A program made the position numbers and the translations under genes. DNA of 64,000 nt from Canna indica (taxonomy: Eukaryota; Streptophyta; Magnoliopsida; Zingiberales; Cannaceae): contig CP136890.1 of the NCBI GenBank assembly GCA_034359265.1, positions 31,600,501 to 31,664,500 of the forward strand. Direction: 5' to 3'. Below the pieces are notes generated by a model that worked only from the letters and a program-made list of their open reading frames with translations, searched no databases and was not told the origin of the DNA. Shown here piece by piece: positions 24,249 through 34,680 of the stretch (position 1 is the first letter of the stretch; each line of letters opens with the position of its first letter).

Positions 24249-24940
24249 GGGCCTGTTTGGTTAGCGAAATCAAGTCTACAAGCTAAAAGAATGTTATTTT
24301 ATGTGGTTTCGAGACTGTTGGTTTCGTTATCAAAATGCAGTGGCAACTTTGTAATTATAAATATTTTTTCCAAAATTAGTTATTTAAAAATAAATCAAAC
24401 TATATCTAATTTTTAAAAATAAAAATAAAAATCATCATTTTCAACTCAAACTATTATATTAAATTTATAAATTAATTAAACCAATTTATATCTAATTGAC
24501 TCAAATCCAAATTTTAAATATCTCAATTTTCTTAAAGTTGATATATTTATAATTTAATCAAAACTATTTTTAGACCATTTGACTTATTTTTTCTAAAATT
24601 TTATAATAACTATTAATTAACTTTTATATCTAATTGAACAAAAAATCTTAAATTACCAATAACTTAAGTAATTAAATCATATAAATATTTTATAGCAATA
24701 TTAGCAAATATTGAATTTTCTAAACTAATTAAACATTTAATTACTAGTAAAATTATTCAAGGAAAATTAATATTATTTTTTATAACCAAATAAATATTCA
24801 CTAGTTTCAACTAACTAAAACTGATATTATTTTCATTAACCAAACGTGTTTTCAAAAAATTGAAAACTAGAAACCAAAACCAAGTTTTCAGTTTCACTGA
24901 AATCAAACCAGAAAATAGTTTTCGCTAACCAAACAACACC
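24249..24940. mobile_element. Tourist-like (PIF/Harbinger) MITE in LINE 2
   Basis: A 692-bp AT-rich, non-coding insert. The left end reads GGGCCTGTTTGGTTAGCGAA and the right end is its inverted near-copy (TTCGCTAACCAAACAACACC), with about three mismatches. It is flanked by TTA direct repeats (24246-24248 and 24941-24943). The GGGCCTGTTTGG-type terminus with a TTA/TAA duplication is characteristic of Tourist MITEs mobilised by PIF/Harbinger transposases. No transposase is encoded. Confidence 0.88.
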
Positions 24941-24943
24941 TTA

Positions 24944-26370
24944 TGGGTTCAAGTTGTTAAAACTATATACCCTGCTATTTCCTTTACTTCCTCTTCTACT
25001 CCTATTAGGAAATCTTGAGCCTGGAAACTCTTTTCTGAAGCTTTTTCTAATCTTAAATTTGGTTTTCATAAAGTCCTTGGCTCTAGTGCTAATATTTTAT
25101 TCCTTCATGATAAATGGACTCTTGACTTACCTCTTGCTTTGAAACCTACTTTCTATAACATTAACTTGGAAAATAATATTACTAATGTTAATCATTTAAT
25201 GATTGATAAAAAATGGTCTAATTTCATTGGTTTAACTGTTTGTGATACTTCTCTGTGGGAGAATATTGAGTTGTCAGAAGAGCCCTACGATGATTTTTAT
25301 TGTTAGATGGATAGTTTTAATGGTTAGGCTTGCTCTTCTCATGCTTACATGTTTCTGAAAACCAATGATCATGGAACTATTGTTATTAATTCAATTTGGT
25401 CTAAGCTTTGAAAAATTGAAATTACCCCAAAAGTAAAGTTATTTTTATGGAAGTTTTTTCATGGCAAGCTTCTTACTCGTTCTAGATTGTTTCAGCTTGG
25501 TATTTCTAATTCAAACTTATGTGTTTTTTGTGGTTCTTGTGAAGAAACTTCTCGGCATTTGTTTTTTGACTCTTCTGTTGCTACTGATCTTTGGTCTTCC
25601 TTAGCTTTCAAATTGAATTTGAATTTTAACAGTAGATCTTCGTGGTATTTTGGTAGTTGGCTGTTGTTGGATTCTTATCCTTTTAAGAGCAAGGAACCCT
25701 CAACCATTGTTATTAATACCTTATGGTTCATCTAGTTTTTTAGAAACTATGTTTTGCATGATGAAATTATGCTGACCATTAATATTGCGATGGGTAATAT
25801 TGTAGCTTTTATATATCAATATATGGAAAAAGCAAATCCTGAGGGTAACCTTACTTCCATTACCAATATTCTCAATTGATCTCCTCCCCTAGTAGATGTT
25901 GTTAAATTAAATTGTGATGGCTCTGTTGCAAATAATGAAGGTGGTATTGGTCTTATTACTAGAAATCATAGTGGAGATTGTATATACGCTGCTTCTAAAT
26001 ATTTATGCACTAACTCTGCTATTTTTAGTGAAGTCTTTGCTATTTATCATTCACTTTTGATGGCTAAGGAAAAAAATATTTCCAATATCATTGTGGAGTC
26101 AAACTGTAAAATTTTGATGGATTGCCTCAATCAAAAGGATATTGTGCCTCCTTAGTCAATCTTTGCAGTGTATTAAAAAATTATTTTAATTTGTAAATAT
26201 TTTTTCAATCTTTCTATTGTATTTGTCAATAGATATGTAAATAAAATTGTCCACTGGGCAGCAAACCAAGCTCGGATTCGTAAAGAATCGATTGTATGAT
26301 CCTTGAATAGGCCTCTTGAGCTTGAACTTATCATCTCTCAAGATATTGTATCTCTTTTTCATGATTAATA
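24944..26370 (+). pseudogene. LINE 2 ORF2, part 2 (zinc-binding RVT region and RNase H)
   Basis: After the MITE the frame shows ILFLHDKWTLDLPLALKPT (about 25090-25150). A zf-RVT-type domain follows (PKVKLFLWKFFHGKLLTRSR, then CVFCGSCEETSRHLFFD, about 25430-25570). The C-terminal RNase H-like domain is at about 25900-26130 (KLNCDGSVANNEGGIGLITR, SNCKILMDCLN). A C-terminal RNase H is known in several plant L1 lineages and is thought to remove RNA from the hybrid. Several in-frame stops are present. Confidence 0.78.
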
Positions 26371-26501
26371 TTTAATCATGTTTTGTTGTTTGCAAAAGAA
26401 AAAAAAAGAAAAAAGAAAGATATGATATAAGTCTAACTGTAAATATGGACTAAATAAGTTGGATTAGATGCAGATCAAGTGCAGTTGATTTAGTAACGAT
26501 C

Positions 26502-26520
26502 AGCCCATTTCAAAAGCCCA
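26502..26520 (+). promoter_or_regulatory. Paired site II motifs upstream of the PH-domain gene
   Basis: AGCCCA occurs twice, at 26502-26507 and 26515-26520, about 190-205 bp before the start codon. This is the complement of the site II element TGGGCY bound by TCP factors in plants, commonly found in promoters of organelle and housekeeping genes. A CCAATGG box lies at about 26634. No clear TATA box was seen. Role inferred from position and motif only. Confidence 0.5.
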
Positions 26521-26706
26521 AACATTCCATTATCCTAACACCCGGCGAGTCTTCATTCACTACTACATTGTACAATTGTACGAGTACAGATATCCTAGCA
26601 GCGGATCCGTTGGTAGAGGTAGAACCAAACCAACCAATGGAAGCAGCTCTTAAGTCTTGACCATCCAAACTCCCAACGACGGATAAGCCCGCGAAACCAA
26701 GAAAGC

Positions 26707-27336
26707 ATGGCCTCCGCCGCCGCTTCCGCCACCGCCACCGTCCTCTTCCCTCCGCAGCCCTCCACTGCGCAGAAAACCCTCCTCCCCAACATCTCCCACT
26801 CTTCTTTCCCCTCCAAAACCACGCCTTTATCCCGCCCATCCCTTGCAAGGCTCTTCGCGTCCTCCTCCTCTTCCTCTTCCTCCCGGACTATCTCCCCCAA
26901 ATCCCCTCCCGCCTACGCTGGAGGCATAGGCAGGGAGGAGGAGCGCGTCTTCTTCGACGGAGGCGCCCATTACGGGGACCTTCTTGCCAACCTCCTGCTA
27001 GGGTTCACGCTCCTGTGGCTCCCACTCACCTTCGCCGCCATCTCTCGGGCCTTCTTCCTCCGCTACCGCTTCACCAACCGCCGGGTTACCGTCATCTCCG
27101 GGTTCACGGGCCAGGACCGCAGCGACTTCCCCTACTCTTCCATTCAGGACGTGCAGCTGGTGCCGAGGTTCATCGGCGAGTGGGGGGACCTGGTCATCAC
27201 TCTCAAGGACGGCACCAAGGTGGACCTCCGGAGCGTGCCCAAGTTCCGGGAGATCGCTGACTATTGCCTCTCCATGGCCGACGGATCTAGGATGGGGTCG
27301 GAGGAGACGGGTGGCGGCGGGCCAAGAGGATTTTGA
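26707..27336 (+). CDS. Plastid-targeted (predicted) bacterial-type PH-domain membrane protein
   Basis: Single-exon open frame of 209 residues, complete from ATG (good context, AAGCATGGCC) to TGA. Residues 1 to about 73 are rich in Ser, Ala, Pro and Thr with almost no acidic residues, like a chloroplast transit peptide. A hydrophobic helix follows at about 92-114 (LLANLLLGFTLLWLPLTFAA). The rest, about 115-187, resembles the bacterial-type PH domain (YdbS/bPH_2 group): YRFTNRRVTVISGF, then DFPYSSIQDVQLV, then LVITLKDGTKVDLRSVPKF. Known bacterial relatives are membrane proteins of poorly defined role; the biochemical function of plant members is not known to me. The gene is very GC-rich compared with its AT-rich, transposon-filled surroundings, as in many monocot genes. 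Frames on the opposite strand and in frame 3 are shadows of this composition. I am confident it is a real gene, and moderately confident of the domain and targeting. Confidence 0.88.
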   Translation: MASAAASATATVLFPPQPSTAQKTLLPNISHSSFPSKTTPLSRPSLARLFASSSSSSSSRTISPKSPPAYAGGIGREEERVFFDGGAHYGDLLANLLLGFTLLWLPLTFAAISRAFFLRYRFTNRRVTVISGFTGQDRSDFPYSSIQDVQLVPRFIGEWGDLVITLKDGTKVDLRSVPKFREIADYCLSMADGSRMGSEETGGGGPRGF

Positions 27337-28649
27337 GCCCAAAGATAACGCCTTTCATGTAGATTTGGGGCTTTTCCTCTTCTTCCTTCATCTCTTGGGA
27401 GGTATGTATGAAAATCTAATCCATCGGAAGTTTTTGTGTGGTTCAAACCTCAAAGCATGTCTAATAAGCAAAAATGTGAATTTAATTGTAATGTCAATGA
27501 TATTCAAAATTGTTTACTTTGTCCTGAATTGTACTGATCTCCATTTGTTTGATACATTTATCCTAACAAGTATCATCTCAAAATTCTGCAAGATGGTAGA
27601 CCCTATGTATGATTTTGCAGAGAACTTATATTTTATTATTAAGAATTTAAATATATAAGCTCAGATATCATGGATGGACCTAAAACTGATATAAATTGGA
27701 GAGGTTAAGTAACCTGTTCCTAGTAACTTCAGTATCACTTGCTCCTCCAGTTTGTTTAGGTATGGAAACCTTAACTTGCTTGAGGTACATCTATAATGAA
27801 AAAGTCCCTAATTAAGAACAAAAATCATGATGGTTTTGAAGTCGGGCAGTACTAGAATGCAATGTACCACATGAGTATCCCTTCCCTTTCAATTGTTGCA
27901 ATTATCTCTTCTATCTATATCATCAGCATTTGCATGTTTCTTTATCCATGCTTTCAGGCCAAAGCTTATAATTATAATGGTCACTCCTTTTATGACTAAT
28001 CTTAAGGAAATTTAGTGCAGCTCAATTTATGGGACGGGGTGGCTGCAGTGGAGGGTTCGTGGAGGGTTCATGGAAATGCTATCCTTAATCCTTTTGTTGA
28101 TTTTTAATTTTGCTAGTCGTACCTTGTTTGAGGATGAATCTCGGCATAATGATAGGATGGCTCGTTTCAACTTGGGATACTAGAGTTTTCACTTGCAAAA
28201 ATAATCTCTTTGCTATAAAGGATGAGAATACGTGTATTAATACAACCTCCCCCGGATTACCACCTGTCCTTTACTATATGTATGTTTCTATCTTTCCCGA
28301 AATAAAATCAGGCATTTCAGGGCTCCTGAAATGTCTCACTGGCACTGTCTGCTTCACTCAAAAAAACATTAACCCTCCCCTGAACCTGCATTAAGTATAT
28401 ACACTTATATATGGGCTTTTCTATATCAATAGTTCTAAACATTCACCTATTTCCCTAAAAGTGATGCCAAACTTCACGTAATATATAAAGTCCATAGTGC
28501 TGATATATGAAGGTACACTCCATTGTTAGGATCTTTCCAGTTTATAATAATACTCTATTTATTCCTGCAAATTGTCAAGTTAGTTAGGGTTAAGGATATT
28601 TCATACACTAAAAACATAGTTGTTTAATATGCGTTAGTGCAAATTGTCT
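27337..28649. other. 3' flank of the PH-domain gene, non-coding
   Basis: The first few hundred bases probably include the 3' UTR; AT-rich sequence with TTGTAATG near 27486 could serve as a poly(A) signal. No second gene, RNA gene or recognisable transposon was seen. Short open frames (for example 28110-28394) have no family resemblance. Confidence 0.5.
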
Positions 28650-28654
28650 TGAAA
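28650..28654. repeat. Target-site duplication of gypsy element, left
   Basis: TGAAA precedes the LTR start TGTCAC at 28655 and is repeated at 37221-37225 directly after the right LTR end (TTTTACA). Confidence 0.85.
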
Positions 28655-30958
28655 TGTCACACTCCAATTGAGGGTAGTGTGACCGGCCAGGGCCAACATC
28701 CTGCCCTATAGCCTACTGTCTACACTGACATAAAGAAAATCAGAACGTATCCTCAACACAATTTTATTAAAAAATTTCAAATTCACAATTTTATGTTTTC
28801 AAAGCAAATAAGAAAACCATCATTAGATCAACTAACGTCTCAAGTAATCAAGTTTTACAAACTCTTTTCCAAATACAATTGTCAGTGCAGTAATTTTAAA
28901 AAAACAAATACTAGACTCTGGTCTATGACTCATGGACGCCGCTACGAGATATGACACCACCTCCCGCCCACCAGCTGCACCATGTCGACATGTCAAAGTC
29001 ACTGCTCAAGCTCTGCAAAAACAAAGAATAAACTGTGAGTCCAATTGGGACTCAGTGAGTGGCTCTAGCGAACCTCCACATAAACCTCAGTTAAGCATGC
29101 ATATCATATAAGGCAACATAATGAATGTTCAAGGAGGTAAACTACTTCTAATGCGACTACCGACCCCAATGAGTCAATTTGTACAAACTGAATATGTGAA
29201 AACCTGTCATCTCTACCTATTAAGCCTCCGGCATCCGGCCCTTGGGCCTACTTATGGAATAAATATCTCGGCTACAGCCGGCCCTACCATACAAGGTAGA
29301 ATCATACTGGTCGTTCGACCACATCATATCAAGATATAAACAATCAATCCCGGGCCATCAACTAGGATGGTCACTAGTCTCCGGACACCGTTTGGGGTAA
29401 AGATAGCTAGTCCCACCCAACTGGGGTCTGGCACCTAGCGGGCCCGTTGGCGCACTCAAGAACCAACACTGGCCGAGCTAAGCATTGGTCATTCCCGACC
29501 TCCACGCTCCTTGGCGGACCATCTCAAGCACATCACACAATCAAGTGTCCTAGGGTTTCCTTATATACACTTCGGGCCATTGCCCGTATTCGGCCCTAAG
29601 TCGGTCTGCAGGGTCAGCAAATTAATGCTGCCCTTTCAAATTGTGCACACCTAATGGTTCTAGGTTTCCAAAAATGTTTAATAGCAGTCCTAGAAGTTAT
29701 GTTATCTCCTAGCTAAGTTTTCATATATGTTGAGCATCCCACAACGTCCTACATGTTGCCTAACGTTATACGTTACCTTGGGTGAGGAATACTATGAACC
29801 GATCTTAGAATTTCACCCACGAATATTTCAGGACAGCATGTGTACATCACTTACCAAATTAATTTCGGAAAGTAACATCATGAAGAACCGAAATAAAAAG
29901 TAAGTAATGTAGAGGTTAATCCCATATGGAACGTACACCAAGCATAACAACAATTAAACATGATATGAACAATTGAAACCTTTCTTGTCGACCTATACTA
30001 TATAAGCATTAGCAAGAACATTTCCAATTTGATAATATAGATCTGTCCCAATAATTCACAACATGAATATGAATTAACATTTATGTGAATATGAATAAAC
30101 ATTAAATGGAGGGATATGAACAACTACACAAAATCGTTCGCTTCCTCCCCCTTTTCCTTGATCGACCGAAGCTTAAGCAAGGTGAATCTTGCTCGGCCGA
30201 ACAATCCATGTGGGAAGGGGTTGGAATCTATGCATTTTAACCAATGGAACAGTAACATAAATTGCAAATTGAATCTAACATTTAAACGTGAAGGTGCGGG
30301 TTAAGACGATAAAATACGAGGTCCAACAAGCCAATACAAACAGTCCTACTTTTCCCCCTTCTACTGCTCGGCCAACTCGAGCACGATCATAACCATGCCC
30401 GGCTTAACATATAGGCGTGGTGGACTTGGCTGCGACGTCCACACGATTGTCAATCTAAAAGCAAGAATAAGCGAATACAAGTCGATGCGCAAGTTGCGAG
30501 ACGAGCGAGGAAATTGGAGAAAATTTCGGCATGACCTTTCCCCTTTTTCCTCAACTCGACCAGCCCCTTAAAACAAGAAATTGACACGTATAAAATCATG
30601 AAATCACAGCATATACAATGATCTAAGAATCTAACATGGAGAAAACAACTTGATCGAAAAAAATCGTGAATAAGAATCTCGATTTCAAAATCTACGGGGT
30701 CGGCCACCCGCCTCCCCTCAACATCTATATAACCACTCACCTCGATTGGGGAGAATGAAAGATCGGATGACGACGACTTCGAATCTTCCGGCGACGGCGC
30801 GAAATCCCGGATCGACCCAATGTTCCCCTTTTCCTTGCTTCTTCTCCCCTTCTCCCTAGGCTGCCTTGTGCAACTCCAAGGTGAGTCGCACGACACAAGG
30901 ATGAGGGGTTTTAAATCCCTCATCTAGCCTTCCATATAGGCTCTTGACTCACTTGACT
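28655..30958 (-). repeat. 3' LTR of the gypsy element (shortened)
   Basis: Aligns with 34681-36963 with scattered substitutions and small indels (for example an extra stretch of about 24 bp near 28709-28732). The last 257 bp of the other LTR (36964-37220) have no counterpart. Similarity stops at CACTTGACT (30958), where pol sequence begins abruptly. It contains several perfect hairpins at 29237-29337. Confidence 0.85.
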
Positions 30959-31462
30959 TACCGGCTCGTCCTTGAATTTACTTGAATAACAAGGACTTAC
31001 CGGCTCCTCGAACAACGAAGGGTAGTGCTTTCTCATGTCCTGCTCTACCTCCCAATTGGCCTCTTGCCCGGAATAGTGCTCCCGTCTGACCTTTATCAGG
31101 GAAATTTCTTTGGACCTTAGCTTCTTGATTTGGCAGTCAAGGATCTCTACCGACCTTTCCTCGAACGAGATGGCCGAATCTACCTCGATAGAAGAGGGCT
31201 CGATCATATGCGAATCATCTTTTACATATTTTCGCAACATGGATACATGGAAGGCCGGGTGTACTCTGCTCAGGCTAGGAGGTAATGCCAGCTCATAGGC
31301 CACCTCGCCCCTCCGCTTGAGAACGGGAAAAGGCTCAATGTACCTAGGGCTCAACTTTTCCTTCTTCCCAAATCGGACCACCCCTTTCATAGGAGAGACC
31401 TTCAGAAAGACTAAGTCACCCTCGGCAAATTCCAATTTCCTGGCCTTCTTGTCGGCATACAT
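30920..31462 (-). pseudogene. Gypsy pol C-terminus with chromodomain-like region
   Basis: A frame of 180 residues covering the end of the integrase region (KLEFAEGDLVFLKVSPMKGV, then SRVHPAFHVSMLRKYV). A chromodomain-like tail follows (VRREHYSGQEANWEVEQDMR). In chromoviruses this tail is thought to steer integration toward particular chromatin. Its C-terminus runs into the shortened LTR, so the true end has been deleted. Confidence 0.8.
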
Positions 31463-31765
31463 TTTCTATCAACTCTGGGCCGCCAGCAACCTTTCCTTTA
31501 TGGCCTTTACTTTCTCTACCACTTCCTCAACCAGATCAGAACCCACCATGAGTTATTCCCCAGCCTCAAACTAGCCCACCGGAGACCTACACCACCACTC
31601 ATACTAAGCCTCAAAAGGAGTCATGCCAATGCTACTATGATAGCTATTGTTGTAGGCGAACTCTATCAGCGGTAGGTGCCTTTTCCAACCATCGGCCATA
31701 TCCAGGACACATGCTCTCAACATATCCTCCAAAGTTTAGATGGTCCTCTCTGACTGCCCATCAGT

Positions 31766-33018
31766 CTAAGGATGGAAAGCTGTGCTGAAAGGCACTTGGG
31801 TACCCAAGGCTTCCTGGAAGAACTGCCAAAATCGGGCTGTGAAATGGGTACCGTGGTCGGATATAATCATCACCGGGGTACCATGGTATGCCACAATCCT
31901 ATCCATGAACAGTCGGGCGTACTGTTCTGCAGAGAAGGTAGTTTTCATTGGTATGAAGTGTGCGGTTTTGGTTAACCAATCCACTACCACCCAAATTGAA
32001 TCAAAACCGCCTTTTGACTTAGGCAATTCAGTCACTAGATCCATGGTGATTTTCTCCCACTTCCACTCGAGCACCTCAAGGTTTTGTATAAGCCCCGCAG
32101 GCTTAAGGTGTTCGGCCTTCACCTGCTGGTAGACCAGACATTTAGAGAAAAACTCTGCTACCTCTCTTTTCATACCTTTCCACCAGTAATGTTGCCTTAA
32201 ATCCCGGTACATCTTGGTGGCCCCCGGATGCATCGTGTAAGTGGAACGTTGACCCAGTTTAGGACTTGCCTGTGCACCTCAGCCATATCTGGTACTACGA
32301 TCCGGTCTATGAACCTCAGTACACCCTCTGAGTCCAATCTGAAATCGTTCTCTGCATAGCCTCTTTGCACTAGATCCTTGGTTAGCGCACAAAAGGCATC
32401 CTCCCCCTGCGCGGCACGCAGCATGTCCACCAGCTTGGATTGTACCCGTAGGTGTGCCATCAGGGCACTTGAAGCCGACACTGATAAGGTTGCACCCCCA
32501 TCTAGGCACAAAGCCAACTCTCGAGCTACAGGCCTCTGCTTAACTTCCAAATGCGCCAAACTACCCATGGACTTTCTGGTCAGAGCATCTGCTACCACAT
32601 TTGCTTTCCCCAGTTGATACATAATGGTGCAATCATAATCCTTTAGGAGCTCAAGCCACCTCCTCTGTCTGAGGTTCAGTTCCTTTTGGGTAAGCAAGTA
32701 CTGGAGGCTCTTATGATCCGTGTAGATCTCACAAGTCTCCCTGTACAGGTAGTGGCACCAAAGCATTAGTGCAAGGACCACTGCCGCTAGTTCTAGGTCG
32801 TGCGTTGGATAGTTCTTCTCATGAACTTTCAACTGGCGAGACGCATAAGCAATCACTCTGCCATACTGCATCAAGACACAGCCCAGACCAACCCGAAAGG
32901 CATCACAGAAAACCACAAACCCTCCTGCAATTGCACCTTTAGCTCTCTGAGTTCGGCCGGTGCCATCCTGTAAGGGGGAATGGAAATTGGTTTCACCCCA
33001 GGCTGCAGATGAATGCAA
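31766..33018 (-). pseudogene. Gypsy RNase H and integrase
   Basis: From 33018 downward the frame gives an RNase H region: [63 protein letters not shown] one-base frame change near 32200-32233 leads into integrase. The zinc-binding region ([17 protein letters not shown]) has one of its two cysteines changed (CLVYQQ where CLVCQQ is usual). The core has the three acidic positions visible (TMDLVTELP, IISDHGTHF, FFQEALGTQ). It ends at a stop near 31766, and homology continues in another frame to 31462. Confidence 0.82.
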
Positions 33019-34272
33019 AAATCGACCTCCCTTCTGGACGGCAACCCTGGCAATTCTTCGGGAAACACATCAAGGAATTCACAGATCACGGGGGTTCCGC
33101 TGACATGCTTTGCTTCACCCCTTTCCTCCTCAACCACAACTACAAAGGCCAGGAAAGATTGGCAGCCGCCCCTAAGTAATTTGCGAGCCTTTAGGGCTGA
33201 GATGACCCCAATCGGCTCGCCCCTCCCCTCTCCTTGGAAGGAGAACTGTGACAACCCAGGCTTATGAAACATCACTGTTTTAGCTCTGCAATCCAACATC
33301 ACAAAGTGCTTTGCCAACCAGTCCATGCCAAGGATGACATCAAGCTCAAGAGTGGGTAGGAGTGTCAAATCCGCACTCAACACATGGTCGCAGATGAGCA
33401 CCTCACATCCTTGATATATTGAATTTGCTAAGATTGCATCGCCCATAGGCGTTGATACTATCAATGGCCCGTCGAGCATGGAGGGTGCCATTGGCAATTT
33501 CGCAGCAAATATGGCAGATACAAACGAGTACGTAGCACCCGGATCAAACAGAACATATGCAGCAGACGAACATACTAAATTAGTACCGGCCACCACTGCC
33601 TTGGACGCCCCTGCCCCATCATAATTCATAGCATATACCCTAGCAGGCGGCCTCTCTGAATGACTGGCTTGCGACCCCTTGTTCTGTGCCTGACCTCTCT
33701 GAGCCACTGAACCCACTGACATAGGTGCCTTTCCTTTAGACTGATTAGGCTTCTGGCCAATTCCCTCGGGACAGTCCTTCTTGAAATGCCCAACTCGACC
33801 GCACCTATAGCAAGCACTAGTGCGGTCAAGGCAGGATCCCCAGTGCCTCCGACTGTAGCTGCCACATAGCGGCACCTCAAATATCTGAGAACCACCTCCT
33901 GACACTGTCGGCCTTACCGACCTAGTCCCAGGGCCCCCACGGCCCCGATTACCATTCTGCCCTCGGCTCTGCTGGTGGTCCGCAGCGGTCACTGCCCCCC
34001 TTAGAATGCCATGGTCGACAACCAGATCTTTGCGGCCGAAATTTCTTCTTGGCTAGCCCGTCATTCCTTTCAAACGACACCAAGACTTCTTTCCGAAGGG
34101 CTTCATCCACTACCCGAGCAAGAGTGCAATCCTCAGTATAGTGGATGAGCTTGCCAGTCTGATGCCACAAGCCTCCAACAGACCTCTTGACCCTGGCGAT
34201 CTCAGATGCCACTAGGGTCGGATGATACTTAGAAAGACGGATGAACTTCATCTCATATTCTGATACTGACAT
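32871..34272 (-). pseudogene. Gypsy gag C-terminus, zinc knuckle and protease
   Basis: The 33949-34272 frame holds the middle of gag (SVSEYEMKFIRLSKYHP, ALRKEVLVSFERND). The 32871-33992 frame continues with an RG-rich linker, an intact CX2CX4HX4C knuckle (CYRCGRVGHFKKDC) and a retropepsin-like region (LFDPGATYSFVS, ELDVILGMDWL), then the first residues of the RT region ([20 protein letters not shown]). The gag N-terminus is absent. The protease triplet reads D-P-G; the same Pro is at this position in the copy at 3355, so it may be lineage-typical. The end of this frame is an out-of-frame read into the RNase H. Confidence 0.82.
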
Positions 34273-34664
34273 GCCCCCAGCATAATATCATATATAGCAA
34301 TAACCTAAGCATAAAATTGATACTAGTCATATCACAACAACCGGCCAGTTGGCCATTCCCTGCGAGTAAATAAACCCGTAAATTATGGCTCTACTCAACA
34401 AGTATCACTCGGCCACTATGGGCCTTACCCTGCATAATTAGTTCGGTCGTGCCCGACCTTCGTCTCATTACAATACTTGGCCACTTTGGCCCACGGTCAC
34501 ATAATAAATTATTAATAGAAACTTTTAAAATTTACTAACCGCATGGTGCGCCGAGTGTAGGAGTGGTCACTCAATATCGTAGCATAATTGTACCATATGT
34601 CGAAACGCTAGCATATGTCTCATACGGTACCAAACATTGAGTCATAGACAAGACCTAACCTAGT
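34273..34664 (-). other. Gypsy leader region, gag start deleted
   Basis: Non-coding sequence between primer site and surviving gag. The first roughly 200 residues of gag expected here are not found. Confidence 0.5.
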
Positions 34665-34676
34665 GCTCTGATACCA
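34665..34676 (-). other. Primer-binding site (tRNA-iMet type)
   Basis: The minus strand reads TGGTATCAGAGC, complementary to the 3' end of initiator tRNA-Met, four bases inside the 5' LTR (34681). Confidence 0.88.
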
Positions 34677-34680
34677 ACTT

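Larger units (their letters stand above)
19695..26415 (+). mobile_element. L1-type LINE (LINE 2), interrupted by a MITE
   Basis: Same family as LINE 1, with ORF1 (about 19775-21600), ORF2 (about 21590-26370) and an A-rich tail at about 26394-26420. A 692-bp Tourist-like MITE interrupts ORF2 at 24249-24940. No convincing target-site duplication was found. Coding is better preserved than in LINE 1, notably the reverse transcriptase, but stops and frameshifts remain. It ends about 290 bp upstream of the host gene at 26707. Confidence 0.85.

Noticed and set aside
19690..26420. Target-site duplication for LINE 2
   Set aside because: Candidate short matches near the 5' start and after the A-rich tail (TAAGT-type) were too short and misaligned to be convincing.
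26510..27446. Long open frames antisense to, and in another frame of, the PH-domain gene
   Set aside because: High GC content and biased third positions create shadow frames; none has domain content.
32871..32940. VMPFGL-like stretch resembling the RT motif at the end of the gypsy gag-protease frame
   Set aside because: It is an out-of-frame reading of the RNase H start ([10 protein letters not shown]). In the correct frame the DNA encodes RNase H, so the resemblance to the RT box is coincidence.
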